In this document: positions 7,115 through 15,211 of the stretch, piece after piece
How the letters are laid out: every line of letters begins with the position of its first letter
How positions within the stretch are numbered: position 1 is the first letter of the stretch
The notes under the pieces: model-generated
What the model saw: the letters and a program-made list of their open reading frames with translations, nothing else
Database searches by the model: none
What the model was told of the DNA's origin: nothing
Position numbers and translations under genes: made by a program
DNA from: Sphingomonas pseudosanguinis
Lineage (GTDB): Bacteria > Pseudomonadota > Alphaproteobacteria > Sphingomonadales > Sphingomonadaceae
NCBI RefSeq assembly: GCF_014196255.1
Contig: NZ_JACIDH010000013.1
Coordinates: forward strand, 1-64,000
Direction of reading: 5' to 3'
Length of the DNA stretch: 64,000 nt

Positions 7115-8968
7115 ATGACGATCCATCTGGTTGGCGAGACGATCGATGCCAAGCGCGCGCACCAGCGCGCGCAAGCCGGCGAGCTCGTGCAGCTCGTGCG
7201 AGGCATATATGTCGATCACGATGTCGATGCAGACGCCGCCATAATGAACCATGCGATCCGCATCGCCCACTATCTTTATCCCCATGCCTATCTGTCGTCG
7301 GCGAGCGCCGTGCTGCTTGCGCCGACACCCGACGGCCGGCTCTTTATCAGCGGCAGGCGCAACCAGCGCACGAGGCTGCGCAGCCTGGAGATCGTTCAGA
7401 ACGAAGCGCCGCCGCATCCTTCGACCGCCTCAGCGGTGATCGGCGACGAACTGGGCGAGTTGCGCATCGACGCATCCTCACCCCGGCAGCGTTTTCTGGA
7501 AGCCTTTCGTCTGCGCAGCGAGCATGCCAGCGCCATTACTGCCGAAATGCGCGTCCAGATGGCCGCGCGCCTCGTCGAGGAGCACGGCTCGCCCAAGGAT
7601 GCCGCCGATGCAGTCTGGGCGCTGGCGCGCGAAAATGGCTGGTATCGCGAAGGCGAAGGCGCTGAACGCTTCCTCCTGGCGCAGCCGGGCACATCCAAAG
7701 CGCCCGTCAACAAGGCGGCGCTGGATCTGATGATCGCCTGGCACGGCGAGCCGCTCGGCCGCCTGATTCATGACGGCTTTGAATGGCGCTGGAAGCCGGC
7801 TCGGCGTTCAGGACCGGCGCTCGTCCGGGAGACAACACCCGGGAAGCTCCCGGCATTTGTCGAATCCCTGTTACCGGAAGGCTGGCTCGCCCAGGTGCTT
7901 CACGAGCGCGACGAGCGCGAGGCGTTGAAGCGTGGGCGGCGTTATATGTCGAACATCACAGTGGTCGAGGCCCGCGACGAGCTGGCGGCGCTACCGGCGG
8001 ACATTCTCACGACGAGGCTGAACGGCTTTATCGACGCAGGGCGCTTCACCGGTCGCTATGATGGCCCGGCACGCGGCGCGATCGAGGAGAGTTTCGAGCA
8101 GAACCTCGCGCGCATATTCGCTCGCGCGGAAACGCCGCGCCTGTCGGGTGTCCAGATCAAGGCGCCGATGCATCTGGCGTCCGATGGCGCGCTCCTCCCG
8201 GCCATCGATCTGCCATTTACCCATATCCTCAAGCCGGCAGGTACCGCTGGCTTCGAGATGCTGCCGATCGTGGAATGGCTCTGTCTTCAACTTGGCCGAG
8301 CGGCCGGCTTCGCGGCGCCTGACGTCGCCCTGACGGCGATGCCCGATGGCATGGCCCCAGCCCTCGTCGTGGAGCGGTTCGACATCCGCCAGGGACCGGA
8401 CGATCAAAGGCGGATCGCGCTTGAGGATTTCTGTTCGATCCTGGATCTTCCCGCCTCGGCCAAATATGATGGGACGATAGAGCGGATGGCGCGCGGACTG
8501 CGGCCGCTGTCGACCGACCCTGCGGCCGATCTCGATATTCTCTTTCGCCGCGCGGTTTTCGCCTGGCTGATCGCCGATGGCGACATGCACCTCAAAAACC
8601 TCGCGCTGCTCAAAATCGCTGAACCGGATGCCAAGGCCTTCACCTCGGTTCGTTTCGCCCCGCTTTATGATGCGGTCACGACGCGGGTATTCCCGGGTCT
8701 TGGCGGCGATCGCATGGCGCTCAAGCTCAACGGCAAGGATGATCGGCTGACGCGCCGAGATTTCATGACGCTGGCCCGCACGATCAGCCTGCCCCAAATC
8801 GATGCGGAGGCGGCGATTGCCGAATTGACGAGCAGCCTCGCCCAAGCCGTCGAAACCGTCAGGCTACCGGCTTTTGCGGCGGAGGCCGAGGCCGCTGCTA
8901 CCGTCCAAGGCCAGATATTGGCCATCGTCGGCGAGCGCTGCACTGCGCTCGCCGACGATGCGGGTTAG
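7115..8968 (+). CDS. HipA-family kinase with AbiEi-like N-terminal DNA-binding domain
   Basis: About 617 aa, longer than ordinary HipA (about 440). Residues 1-90 (RAHQRAQAGELVQLVRGIY then HAYLSSASAVLL) resemble the winged-helix antitoxin domain of AbiEi-type proteins. The rest is HipA: an N-terminal subdomain with LPAFVESLLPEGW, a kinase N-lobe with THILKP and VERFDI, a catalytic motif GDMHLKN (D-x-H-x-K-N as in HipA kinases) and PLYDAVTT. HipA toxins phosphorylate aminoacyl-tRNA synthetases, and their partner HipB binds DNA. No hipB is nearby, so the fused N-domain may replace it. The ATG at 7115 is chosen because the ATG at 7100 lies inside operator O2. The gene ends 1 bp from the convergent helicase gene. 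Confidence 0.8.
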   Translation: MTIHLVGETIDAKRAHQRAQAGELVQLVRGIYVDHDVDADAAIMNHAIRIAHYLYPHAYLSSASAVLLAPTPDGRLFISGRRNQRTRLRSLEIVQNEAPPHPSTASAVIGDELGELRIDASSPRQRFLEAFRLRSEHASAITAEMRVQMAARLVEEHGSPKDAADAVWALARENGWYREGEGAERFLLAQPGTSKAPVNKAALDLMIAWHGEPLGRLIHDGFEWRWKPARRSGPALVRETTPGKLPAFVESLLPEGWLAQVLHERDEREALKRGRRYMSNITVVEARDELAALPADILTTRLNGFIDAGRFTGRYDGPARGAIEESFEQNLARIFARAETPRLSGVQIKAPMHLASDGALLPAIDLPFTHILKPAGTAGFEMLPIVEWLCLQLGRAAGFAAPDVALTAMPDGMAPALVVERFDIRQGPDDQRRIALEDFCSILDLPASAKYDGTIERMARGLRPLSTDPAADLDILFRRAVFAWLIADGDMHLKNLALLKIAEPDAKAFTSVRFAPLYDAVTTRVFPGLGGDRMALKLNGKDDRLTRRDFMTLARTISLPQIDAEAAIAELTSSLAQAVETVRLPAFAAEAEAAATVQGQILAIVGERCTALADDAG

Positions 8969-8969
8969 C

Positions 8970-11900
8970 TTACGGCTGAAGCTGGATTTGAAGCTCGGCC
9001 AGGTCTTCTGCGCTCATGTCCGAGCCCAGAAGGGAGTGCAGATATTCCAGCAAATCTTCCTGCCGTGGCTGACCGAAGGCGAGGCGATAGAGGGTCAGGC
9101 TCCGTTTGAGCCATTCCAATCGGCGCACCTCGCGGCTGAATGGCAGTGTTGGAACGCGCCGTTCGACCTTAACCGGTCCCTCATAGATCCAATAGGGGAT
9201 GAGGTCGGAATCGACCGCAGCTTCGGCGCGCGCGGCGTCGAACATGGCCTGCCAAGGATCGCCATTGTCCACGCCTGCCCCGCGCACGACATCGGTTTGA
9301 TTAAACGCCAGATTGAGCCGGATTGCATGGCCCTTGAAGCGATGAACCCGCCCTTCGCGCTGTTCGAGATCGACCGGATTGCCGGGCAAATTCCAGTGGT
9401 AAAGCCGATAGCAGTAGGGATGAAAATCCAGCCCCTCCTGGCCGACCGATGTGGTCGCCAAAGCGAAGGGACGAAATGGCGAGTTGAAGGCATCGCGAAC
9501 GCTGCCCAACCGTGCCGCGCCGCCTTCCTCGTCTTTGTAGTCGGACAACCGCATGGCGAAGCGTCCGCGCATCTGGAACTTGCCGATAACGAGCTTCTTG
9601 TCTTCGACGCGCGGGTCTTCCACGTCGATCTGCGAAGGCCGGATCGAAAGCGCGTCTGAGATCGCCCGGCTGATCCCGGCGATCCGATCTGCCGACGGGC
9701 GTGCGCCGAGCCCTTCGGCATCAACGAGATAATGGACATATTCGTCGAGGACGGCCTGGAGATTGTGCTCGGCGCTGAAAGTCAGCACGCGATGCCAGTA
9801 GCGATCGTCATCGCCCTTGCGCAGCAATGCGACTGCATCGTGCTGGTTGAATAGGGTGCGAAACCCCCAAGCGATCTGGCTCGCGGCGTTGAGCAGCCGA
9901 TGATCGTCCAAGGCCATGTCGGGAGCGACCCGTTGCAAGGCTCGCAAGGCACACACCGCAGGGCTTCCGAGCGCGATGTCGGTGAGAAGATCGATGAGCG
10001 TGTCGGGCACTGCACCAAACAGCCTGTCACCGGCAGCGGTGCGAAGTTCGGCAACATGCTCCTTGAAACCTTCTTCATTGCCAAGCGCGGCAAAGCCATA
10101 GGACGTTGCCACCCAGGAGACCGAGCGCGCACCCGCGACCGTGTCGATCACGGCGGGCGCGGCCCATTCCCAATCGCGGCCGTCCGATGCGTCTCCTGTC
10201 CGAGCCTCGAGTGCCGCCACGCTTGCACGCAGCCGTTCGGCGACAGCCTGACGCATCGCCTCATAGGTCAGCCGTTCGGTGGTCTGACCGAAGATTTCTC
10301 GGGGGTCGGCAAGCTGCGCGAGTGTTGGCGAGGGATAAACAAGATGCAGCGCGCGCATCGCGACCAGGCGCTCCTGCGCTTGTCGGAACTGAATGGGGCG
10401 TGGGCGCACTCGGTCGAAATAGCGGTGCCCCGTGGCACCGACACCCATGCGGCGTTCCGCTTCATATGATAGGATCGCTGCGATCGCGTCGGGCACCATC
10501 GACCATGACGAAAAGATCAGCGCCTTGGTAAGCGGCGCCCCCTTCCGCTCTGGTCCATAATAGGGCAGCGAAGGCGGGATCCAAAGATGCTGTTCGAGAT
10601 CGTCCGCGAACATCTCGTCCATCAGCCCGCGCATGCGGCCATTGGCAGGTTCCAATGGCGCATAATTGGCGAGCGCCTCGTGATCGAGCATCGCTGGCCG
10701 GGCCTGCTCCAGGGCTTCGCGCAGTGCGGGCGCAGGTTTGTCTAGCTTATCCCTCAGAAGGCGTTTGAGCGCATAATCGCGCATGAAATTGAGGAGATAG
10801 GGCGCCGATTTCCAATATTCGGTAATTTCCGGCGCTTCGAGCGCGCGGGCGACGTCGGAAACGACGGTTGCCTGGCGAAGATCGGCAGGTTGTATGGAGA
10901 TGGTCATCGGCGGTTCGCTGACCATGGAATCTCGCTCGATCGTACTCGCCACCCGTTCGGTGCGTGCAATCACCCGCCGCAAGCGGCCCTCGATCGTCTG
11001 GCGGGCCGTGATGGCTTCTGGACGGGATCCAGGCAGCGCGTGGAGGAAGCCGCGAAACGCCCGCATCTCGCGTTCCAGCGTCTGGGCGATTTCAGGTCCA
11101 TTGGCCTTGCCGTAAAGGAAGGAGAGCGTTTCGAGAAAATCACGATAATGCTCGCCGTCATCGGGTTCATCGCCGGAAAGAGTGAGCATCCGATAAGGGG
11201 TAGCCGACAGCAGCAAGGTACGTGCGCCAAGGCCTGAACCATCGGAATAGTCGAACAGCTCCTGAGCCAGTTCGGCCGCGGGCGTCTTGCCATGGAGGAG
11301 ATCGCGAAACCGCTGAAACTCGTCCATGATGATCAGATCCGGCTTCAGGGCGTCGATACACGCATGGGAAAGCTTTCCGCGGAGACGTCCGACCAGCGCG
11401 TTTCGCCGCTGGTTAAGCTCGTGAGGATAGGTCTCCCGGCGCCGGGGAAAGAGGTCGCATACCGCCTCCAGTTCCTCGAACAGATCAGGGTCTGCTTCGA
11501 CATCACGGCGGAAGCGTTCGACAATCCGCGGGTCAACACCCTTGAGCGACAGGTCGCTCACGGCGCCGTTCCATCCCGTGACGCCGGCGCTCACCTGAAG
11601 CAGATTGTGCAGACCACGCGGCCTGGAAACGCGGTCCTCCAACATCCGCAGCAAGAGTGCGCGTTCCTGGGTTACACCGGTGGTTGATTTCAGATCGAAT
11701 GTCGTGCCCGGCGTCAGGCTGATGAAATTCACCTTATTGGCATCGAGGCCCTGGCCGCCGCGCACTTGCAACGGGATGAGGGTCATGCGTGTGGGGAGCG
11801 CCAATTCCTTACGGCCAAGGACGTTGAGGCGGTTGAGATTCTGTGCGGCAATGGCCTGGTTTGAGCAGATGTAAAGAATGTCGATGCGGTCGGTCGTGTC

Positions 11901-12098
11901 CCAGAGTTTTTCGATGGTTCGCGCAATGACGCCGCGTGCAACCATCGTCTTGCCCAGGCCTACCTCATCGGCGACGAGAAACTGCCTGACAGGATCCTGC
12001 TCTCCGTAAAGCCGGTCAAACACATAATCGACAGTCCGACGCTGGAAGGCCTTGAGAGGCGCCAGCGCGGCAGCAGCTTCAAATCTGCTATCTGGCAC
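8970..12098 (-). CDS. SNF2-like superfamily 2 helicase, third gene of DUF6361-PLD-helicase set
   Basis: 1042 aa with a GTG start preceded by GGGGAG. Helicase motifs are clear: VADEVGLGKTMVA (Walker A, residues 43-55), IIMDEFQRF (motif II, near residue 257), LLLSATPYRM (motif III, near 297), TSVGQEGLDFH and QREGRVHRFKG (motifs V and VI, C-terminal). ATP-driven DNA or RNA translocation is expected. It overlaps the end of the PLD gene by 11 bp and is the last gene of the minus-strand convoy. With the adjacent nuclease and DUF6361 genes it forms a set resembling, as far as I recall, the Azaca (ZacABC) phage-defence type; this needs a profile search. Confidence 0.85.
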   Translation of the reverse strand: MPDSRFEAAAALAPLKAFQRRTVDYVFDRLYGEQDPVRQFLVADEVGLGKTMVARGVIARTIEKLWDTTDRIDILYICSNQAIAAQNLNRLNVLGRKELALPTRMTLIPLQVRGGQGLDANKVNFISLTPGTTFDLKSTTGVTQERALLLRMLEDRVSRPRGLHNLLQVSAGVTGWNGAVSDLSLKGVDPRIVERFRRDVEADPDLFEELEAVCDLFPRRRETYPHELNQRRNALVGRLRGKLSHACIDALKPDLIIMDEFQRFRDLLHGKTPAAELAQELFDYSDGSGLGARTLLLSATPYRMLTLSGDEPDDGEHYRDFLETLSFLYGKANGPEIAQTLEREMRAFRGFLHALPGSRPEAITARQTIEGRLRRVIARTERVASTIERDSMVSEPPMTISIQPADLRQATVVSDVARALEAPEITEYWKSAPYLLNFMRDYALKRLLRDKLDKPAPALREALEQARPAMLDHEALANYAPLEPANGRMRGLMDEMFADDLEQHLWIPPSLPYYGPERKGAPLTKALIFSSWSMVPDAIAAILSYEAERRMGVGATGHRYFDRVRPRPIQFRQAQERLVAMRALHLVYPSPTLAQLADPREIFGQTTERLTYEAMRQAVAERLRASVAALEARTGDASDGRDWEWAAPAVIDTVAGARSVSWVATSYGFAALGNEEGFKEHVAELRTAAGDRLFGAVPDTLIDLLTDIALGSPAVCALRALQRVAPDMALDDHRLLNAASQIAWGFRTLFNQHDAVALLRKGDDDRYWHRVLTFSAEHNLQAVLDEYVHYLVDAEGLGARPSADRIAGISRAISDALSIRPSQIDVEDPRVEDKKLVIGKFQMRGRFAMRLSDYKDEEGGAARLGSVRDAFNSPFRPFALATTSVGQEGLDFHPYCYRLYHWNLPGNPVDLEQREGRVHRFKGHAIRLNLAFNQTDVVRGAGVDNGDPWQAMFDAARAEAAVDSDLIPYWIYEGPVKVERRVPTLPFSREVRRLEWLKRSLTLYRLAFGQPRQEDLLEYLHSLLGSDMSAEDLAELQIQLQP

Positions 12099-13944
12099 GG
12101 CCGTCTCCCCGATCCTGTAGTGCGATACGAAATGCTTCCCAGAGCGTGCGGAATTCCGGCGGAATTGGATTGCCCGCGGGGTCTTCCCCGCCGGCCTCCA
12201 GCCGGGTCATCAGGCGCTCAATGGCATGAAGACGCTCGCCGCCCCCGCAGAGCGCGCGGACCATGTCTTCTAATAGCGGCGCATCGTCGGCGGCCGCTTC
12301 CCATCCGCCACCTCCGCCGCCTTCCTGTGCCGCCAGAGCCGCACCGAAGGGATCGCCCAGCTCCGAGAGGAGGAGGCGCAGATAGCGGAAAAACGCACCC
12401 CGGCTATCAATGACCCAGCGAAGGATGGCTGCGTGCCGTTCGGACGGGAGCCCATCCATGACGAGCCCCGTACTAAACAATGCGGATGCAAGGCCGTCCT
12501 CGGCCTCCAGGCGAAAGGCGAGAAACCGGGTGAGATCGACCAGGGGCATGGCTCCCAAATCGACCGCAACACCCTCGCGCAGGGCGGCTAAGCCATCGCG
12601 GGCATGCCCATCACCGCGGGTAATCGGCCATATGCTGAGCGAGGCCACGCCTGCGAGCGTGATAGGCTCAACGGGGATCAGCCAGACCCGCCACAACGCC
12701 TCGCTGTCCTGGTCTTCGATCCGCTCGCACCGCAGACGTAATCCGCCACGGCACAAAGCGCGGCGGGCTTCGTCGAGCCGCAACTCGGCCGATTTGGTCG
12801 CCGCATCGACAGGGGCCAATTCGCTGCGTTCATAGGTCCGGGTAAGCCGGCCAAAGCCTTTCTCGCCCATGATGTCATCGACGCTGCCAACCTTGGAACG
12901 CTTACCCTTGAGCGAAGCGAAGAGTTCGACATTGTTGCCTGAAATAAGTGCCGGACGGGTCGCGTTGCCCGATCCCACGGTAAGCACGGTGTCCCAACTC
13001 ACCTCTGCGATGAATGCCTTGGCGTGAAGGCCCTGAATCGCATTGGGCGAGGCGTCCTCCTCACCATCCTCACTGGCGGCCATTTCATCGAGCACGGCCA
13101 CCTGTTCAAAGCGCTCCAGGACATCCGCATCGATACATGCCAGCTCGTCGGGCCGGCTTAGCAGTCTCGGCTCGGCCCGTGATAAGTTACGGAGCAGTTC
13201 AAGGGCCTGGCCGTCGCAGAATGGCGAAATGATGCCGAGCCGTGCGCATGGCCCAGGCTGCCAGACCTTGTTGCTGAAACCGTTTACCGCAAAACTAACC
13301 TCATCGAACCGCTCGGGAAGCGTCCACTCAGCGCGTCGCAGATCCTGTGCCACCGAATTTGTCAGTTCCCGCGTATCTTGCGAGACCTCGGTAACCGCAA
13401 GGTCCGGCAAGCTGCTGACGAGGTCGAACAGCGGCCGGTTCTCGGCATCGACCCGCCGTGTAAGTTTGCCATCGAGGCGGAGCGAGATGTCCCACGAACG
13501 GTCGCGCGTCAGGTTTCGGGAAAGAATAAGCAGGCGCAGCAGGGTCGGATCGCCCGCTCGGATCGGACGATAGCGCAGCGCCCAGAGTTTGGGATGAAAT
13601 GCGCCACCGCGAGGCGCCGCGACTTCGACAATGATACGCTCCAACAAAGAGCAAAGGCGAGAGTGAGGTCGTCCCTGGGCGTGAAGGTGCCCGGCATCGG
13701 CATAAACGACGAGCCTGCCGGCAATCCGTTCCGCACCTTCCAGCAGGGCGAGTGGATGGGTCAGAATATCGTCGCGATTTTCAGCCGCGAACAGAGCCAG
13801 GCTGACCGGCGCTGCGAGCGCAGTCTCAAAGTCGAGCGAGAAAGTGGTCGCGACGGCGGCATCGAAGACATAGCCCGGCGGCGGTTGAAGGCTGTCGCCG
13901 TAGAGCACGCGGGTTTCGGGATCGAGGGTGGGCCTATTCAACAT
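12088..13944 (-). CDS. Phospholipase D-family nuclease-like protein
   Basis: About 618 aa. Two HKD-type half sites are visible: FHPKLWALRY followed by LILSRNLTRDRSWD in the N-terminal half, and GLHAKAFIAE followed by GSGNATRPAL and NNVELF near the middle. PLD-fold enzymes of this kind are commonly nucleases in defence loci. The start at 13944 overlaps the DUF6361 stop by 11 bp; a longer upstream frame to 14004 would overlap much more. The C-terminus overlaps the helicase start by 11 bp. Coupled translation of all three genes suggests a complex with fixed stoichiometry. The substrate is unknown. Confidence 0.8.
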   Translation of the reverse strand: MLNRPTLDPETRVLYGDSLQPPPGYVFDAAVATTFSLDFETALAAPVSLALFAAENRDDILTHPLALLEGAERIAGRLVVYADAGHLHAQGRPHSRLCSLLERIIVEVAAPRGGAFHPKLWALRYRPIRAGDPTLLRLLILSRNLTRDRSWDISLRLDGKLTRRVDAENRPLFDLVSSLPDLAVTEVSQDTRELTNSVAQDLRRAEWTLPERFDEVSFAVNGFSNKVWQPGPCARLGIISPFCDGQALELLRNLSRAEPRLLSRPDELACIDADVLERFEQVAVLDEMAASEDGEEDASPNAIQGLHAKAFIAEVSWDTVLTVGSGNATRPALISGNNVELFASLKGKRSKVGSVDDIMGEKGFGRLTRTYERSELAPVDAATKSAELRLDEARRALCRGGLRLRCERIEDQDSEALWRVWLIPVEPITLAGVASLSIWPITRGDGHARDGLAALREGVAVDLGAMPLVDLTRFLAFRLEAEDGLASALFSTGLVMDGLPSERHAAILRWVIDSRGAFFRYLRLLLSELGDPFGAALAAQEGGGGGGWEAAADDAPLLEDMVRALCGGGERLHAIERLMTRLEAGGEDPAGNPIPPEFRTLWEAFRIALQDRGDGRAR

Positions 13945-15118
13945 GGGCCAGATCCCGCAGATGTGAGTGGGCTTGCGACCAGCGGAAGCTGAGCGGCTCG
14001 GCACCCGATGCGCCCGTCCACCTGTCCCGCACGGCTCGATTCACGAAGCGCGACTGATTGGTTTTGAGCCGCCGTTCGCGCTCCTGAACGAGGCGGCCAG
14101 CCGGCGCCGTCAGGCTGTCCCCGATACCCTCGGACGTCAGCAATCCCAACCAGTCGGTAACGAACCGTTTGGCCGCAGGTCGAATGCCATGTGCGGGATG
14201 CTCAATGGCCTGCCAAAATGCGTCGAGCGACCAGGCGCGGATGGCCGCCATGTCGAGGCTCGCACGCCAGTCGGCCAGCCTTGTCTCATAGCGTTCGATC
14301 CATTCGGATCGATCCCGCAGCCGGCTGAGCAGCAAATTGTAAAGAAGCGACGCGCCGTGCATCACGCTGGAAAAAAGCGCCGCGTGCTCGACCAGGCGGC
14401 GGGGAACGGCAGGGAAATTGGCAAGCTGGGGATGTTCCCAGATGTTGTCGCACTCTGCCTCGCCGTCACCGCTGCGGGCCAAAAAGGTCAGCAAGCTGTC
14501 CGGGTGAGTGGCGACCAGTCGATCGACGACAAACTGCGCTTCGTCCGAGGAGAGCTTGAAATGCGCCGCATCGAGCAGATCGTTGGGACACTGCGGCAGC
14601 GTCGGCGTCCAGATCTGCAAGGCCTGGCGTTCGGATGCCGGATCCTCGCTTTCGCGCACGCGTGGGCGGCTGCGCTGAAGGTGGCGCATCGAGGTAAAGA
14701 GATTGTCAGTCGAACCGGGAAATAAGCGTATGCCCCAGCTCCCCAAGCCGGCCCAATAGACCGAACTGGGCAGGCGCTGGAGGTTCGCTCCGGCATCGCG
14801 GCCGATGACCCCATTCGATTCCCCGCCAGCCTTGAGCGCGTTGACGAGCCGGATCTCCAGCGATCTTGCTTCGCGGGCGAGCTGATCTGAACCGGCCGAT
14901 GATCCTTCGAGCATCTGAAACAGCCAGGGAATGAACAGCATATAGCGCAGCCGGGTCTGGATTGTGCTGGTCCCGGGAAAGAGATGGTCGGCAATGGAAT
15001 CGCGAATGGCACCCAGCCCCAGTTCGTCGCGAGTTTCGCGTTCCTGGAAAAGCTCCATGATCCGCTGGGCGCGCTGCCGCTCAGCTTCGTCGAAATCTAT
15101 CCAAGCTAGTGACGACAT
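13934..15118 (-). CDS. DUF6361-family protein
   Basis: 394 aa. The N-terminus SSLAWIDFDEAERQRA, followed by RDELGLGAIRDSIADHLFPG and TRLRYMLFIPWL, matches what I recall of the DUF6361 family. No catalytic motif is evident. It is the first of three tightly overlapping genes (DUF6361, PLD, helicase) and starts 93 bp after the preceding SF1 ATPase gene, so it could have its own promoter. In such sets it may be the sensor or adaptor subunit; that is inference only. Confidence 0.7.
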   Translation of the reverse strand: MSSLAWIDFDEAERQRAQRIMELFQERETRDELGLGAIRDSIADHLFPGTSTIQTRLRYMLFIPWLFQMLEGSSAGSDQLAREARSLEIRLVNALKAGGESNGVIGRDAGANLQRLPSSVYWAGLGSWGIRLFPGSTDNLFTSMRHLQRSRPRVRESEDPASERQALQIWTPTLPQCPNDLLDAAHFKLSSDEAQFVVDRLVATHPDSLLTFLARSGDGEAECDNIWEHPQLANFPAVPRRLVEHAALFSSVMHGASLLYNLLLSRLRDRSEWIERYETRLADWRASLDMAAIRAWSLDAFWQAIEHPAHGIRPAAKRFVTDWLGLLTSEGIGDSLTAPAGRLVQERERRLKTNQSRFVNRAVRDRWTGASGAEPLSFRWSQAHSHLRDLAHVE

Positions 15119-15211
15119 CCTGCTTTGATGCCTTTTTATCGATACTGTGAGGTCGACGCGGCGATCCGAGGTTCTCAGCTCGCCGCGATACGGATCGGGA
15201 TAGGAAGGTGG

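Noticed and set aside
7991..8845. 284-aa minus-strand frame opposite the HipA-like gene
   Set aside because: Antisense shadow; the kinase motifs on the plus strand are intact.
8874..9659. 261-aa plus-strand frame across the HipA end and the helicase gene
   Set aside because: Covers the coding 3' end of two real genes and has no family features.
8970..15118. Assignment of the PLD-helicase genes to DISARM
   Set aside because: No DUF1998 (DrmB) gene and no linked DISARM methylase; DUF6361 fits another type better.
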